A DNA stretch of 64,000 nucleotides from JANSYA01 sp965243385. GTDB lineage: Bacteria > Spirochaetota > Leptospiria > Leptospirales > Leptonemataceae. Shown here piece by piece: positions 63,450 through 64,000 of the stretch. The stretch lies in NCBI GenBank assembly GCA_965243385.1, contig CBDEUV010000002.1:3596001-3660000 (forward strand). Reading direction: 5' to 3'. Numbering within the stretch: the stretch's first letter is position 1; every line of letters starts with the position of its first letter. Below the pieces are notes generated by a model. It made no database searches. It was not told the DNA's origin and was given only the letters and a program-made list of their open reading frames with translations. Both the position numbers and the translations under genes were made by a program.

Positions 63450-63484
63450 GTGTGTCTTCGCTTATATATAGAAGAAAATCGGGA

Positions 63485-63955
63485 TTACGCGCCGGCTTTC
63501 GGCAGTCGTTTTTCGAGAACCAGGCGATTTCCGCCGCCTTCGCGCGCTTCGTGTAAGGCGCTATCCATCAAAGTCATGTATAAAAAAACGCCGAGACCGC
63601 CGTCATTGGAATTTTTCACGTGCTCTTCCAGATTCGGCTTCGGCAGCGCCGTGGGATCGAATACAGGGCCGCGGTCTTCGAGGGCGAAACGCACGAAGCC
63701 GGCGACGCGCTCCATGCTCAGGTCGATGATCAGCTCGTCCGCCGGGGAATCGGCGAATTCGGGTCCTTCGTACGCGTGCTCGACGATATTCGCCAGCGCC
63801 TCGTCGACCGAAAGAATGATCCGATTCGTATCGATGCGGTCGAAAGAGTCCCCGAGAAATTCTTTCAGTTCGTCGCGGACCCGGCTGAGTTCACTCACGT
63901 CGCACGAGATTCGCAGGCTGCGCCGGTCGCGAGAATCCGCGTCTGCCGGGCCCAA
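63485..63955 (-). CDS. RsbW-type anti-sigma serine kinase
   Basis: 156 residues, a GHKL ATPase domain as in RsbW/SpoIIAB. N box is VDEALANIVEHAYEG (about residue 51), then ALEDRGPVFDPTALP and NDGGLGVFLYMTLMD. TTG 63955 is supported by AGGGG about eight bases upstream, although the frame is open to the window edge. It would bind a sigma factor or phosphorylate a STAS protein. With the RsbU phosphatase 35 bases downstream, it forms one signalling unit. Confidence 0.88.
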   Translation of the reverse strand: MGPADADSRDRRSLRISCDVSELSRVRDELKEFLGDSFDRIDTNRIILSVDEALANIVEHAYEGPEFADSPADELIIDLSMERVAGFVRFALEDRGPVFDPTALPKPNLEEHVKNSNDGGLGVFLYMTLMDSALHEAREGGGNRLVLEKRLPKAGA

Positions 63956-63957
63956 TA

Positions 63958-64000
63958 TCAGAGCCCCTGCGCCGCGGCGTTGGCGTCGGAGGCGATCGTG
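63958..64000 (-). CDS. C-terminal tail of a partial gene
   Basis: Another frame, cut by the window edge, reads IASDANAAAQGL then TGA (63958-63960), two bases before the RsbW start. The composition is protein-like and the spacing suits an operon. In this family of clusters a STAS anti-anti-sigma gene often precedes the kinase, but so few residues cannot be assigned. Confidence 0.4.
   Translation of the reverse strand, partial: TIASDANAAAQGL

Overview
The window is about 57 percent G+C by eye and densely coded, with no rRNA, tRNA, CRISPR array or insertion sequence that I can see. The gene set suggests a spirochaete, probably of the Leptospira/Leptonema/Turneriella side. It has class III adenylate cyclases joined to 7TM, GAF and V4R modules, several stand-alone receiver proteins, an RsbU/RsbW phosphatase-kinase pair with a huge extracytoplasmic sensor, and many lipoproteins with relaxed lipoboxes. 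This placement is inference from protein families. No marker gene such as 16S rRNA is present.

Left third (1-28500), mostly housekeeping and envelope genes: metK with a transketolase C-terminal subunit; a 7TM-GAF-GAF adenylate cyclase followed by a receiver protein; an OmpA-type surface protein with FlgD-like Ig repeats; a DUF4015 glycosidase-like protein; hslO (Hsp33); riboflavin synthase; a chromate transporter; a GHMP sugar kinase; and an AttE-AttFG-AttH export operon (ATPase, double-FtsX permease, lipocalin-like AttH). These are followed by a metallophosphoesterase, a large unknown protein and a DODA-type dioxygenase.

Middle (28500-38700): an anti-anti-sigma STAS protein, a small SET-domain protein, three tandem AIM24/TIGR00266 paralogues behind an M48 membrane protease, a HAD phosphatase, a chemoreceptor, a decayed sterol-desaturase-like fragment beside a GST-like gene, and a zeta-toxin/antitoxin pair next to a CPBP protease.

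The most unusual part is 38766-53815, all on the minus strand. It is a long chemosensory operon. In transcription order it holds a V4R-GAF adenylate cyclase, an MCP, a single-domain globin, CheW, a CheA carrying an extra C-terminal CheC-type phosphatase domain, CheY, CheY, CheX, CheY, a HAMP-only membrane protein, a TauE/SafE permease, a multi-TM coiled-coil protein, CheY, and a receiver/pseudo-receiver/degenerate-cyclase protein. No CheR or CheB is present. I read it as a possible haem-linked chemosensory pathway that may connect to cAMP output.

Right end (53867-64000): an amino-acid permease with ilvE, a YdeI-family protein, a DUF853 HerA-like ATPase, two secreted or lipoprotein genes, and an RsbU phosphatase with an RsbW kinase. 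At the very edge is the tail of another gene, perhaps a STAS protein.

Small repeats decorate several gene ends. A 27-28 bp hairpin element begins at the stop codons of two unrelated genes. A 28 bp tandem array repeats the last codons of the RsbU gene. A short EAFE codon repeat continues past a stop codon with only third-position changes. A perfect 23 bp inverted repeat lies between the zinc-ribbon gene and chrA.
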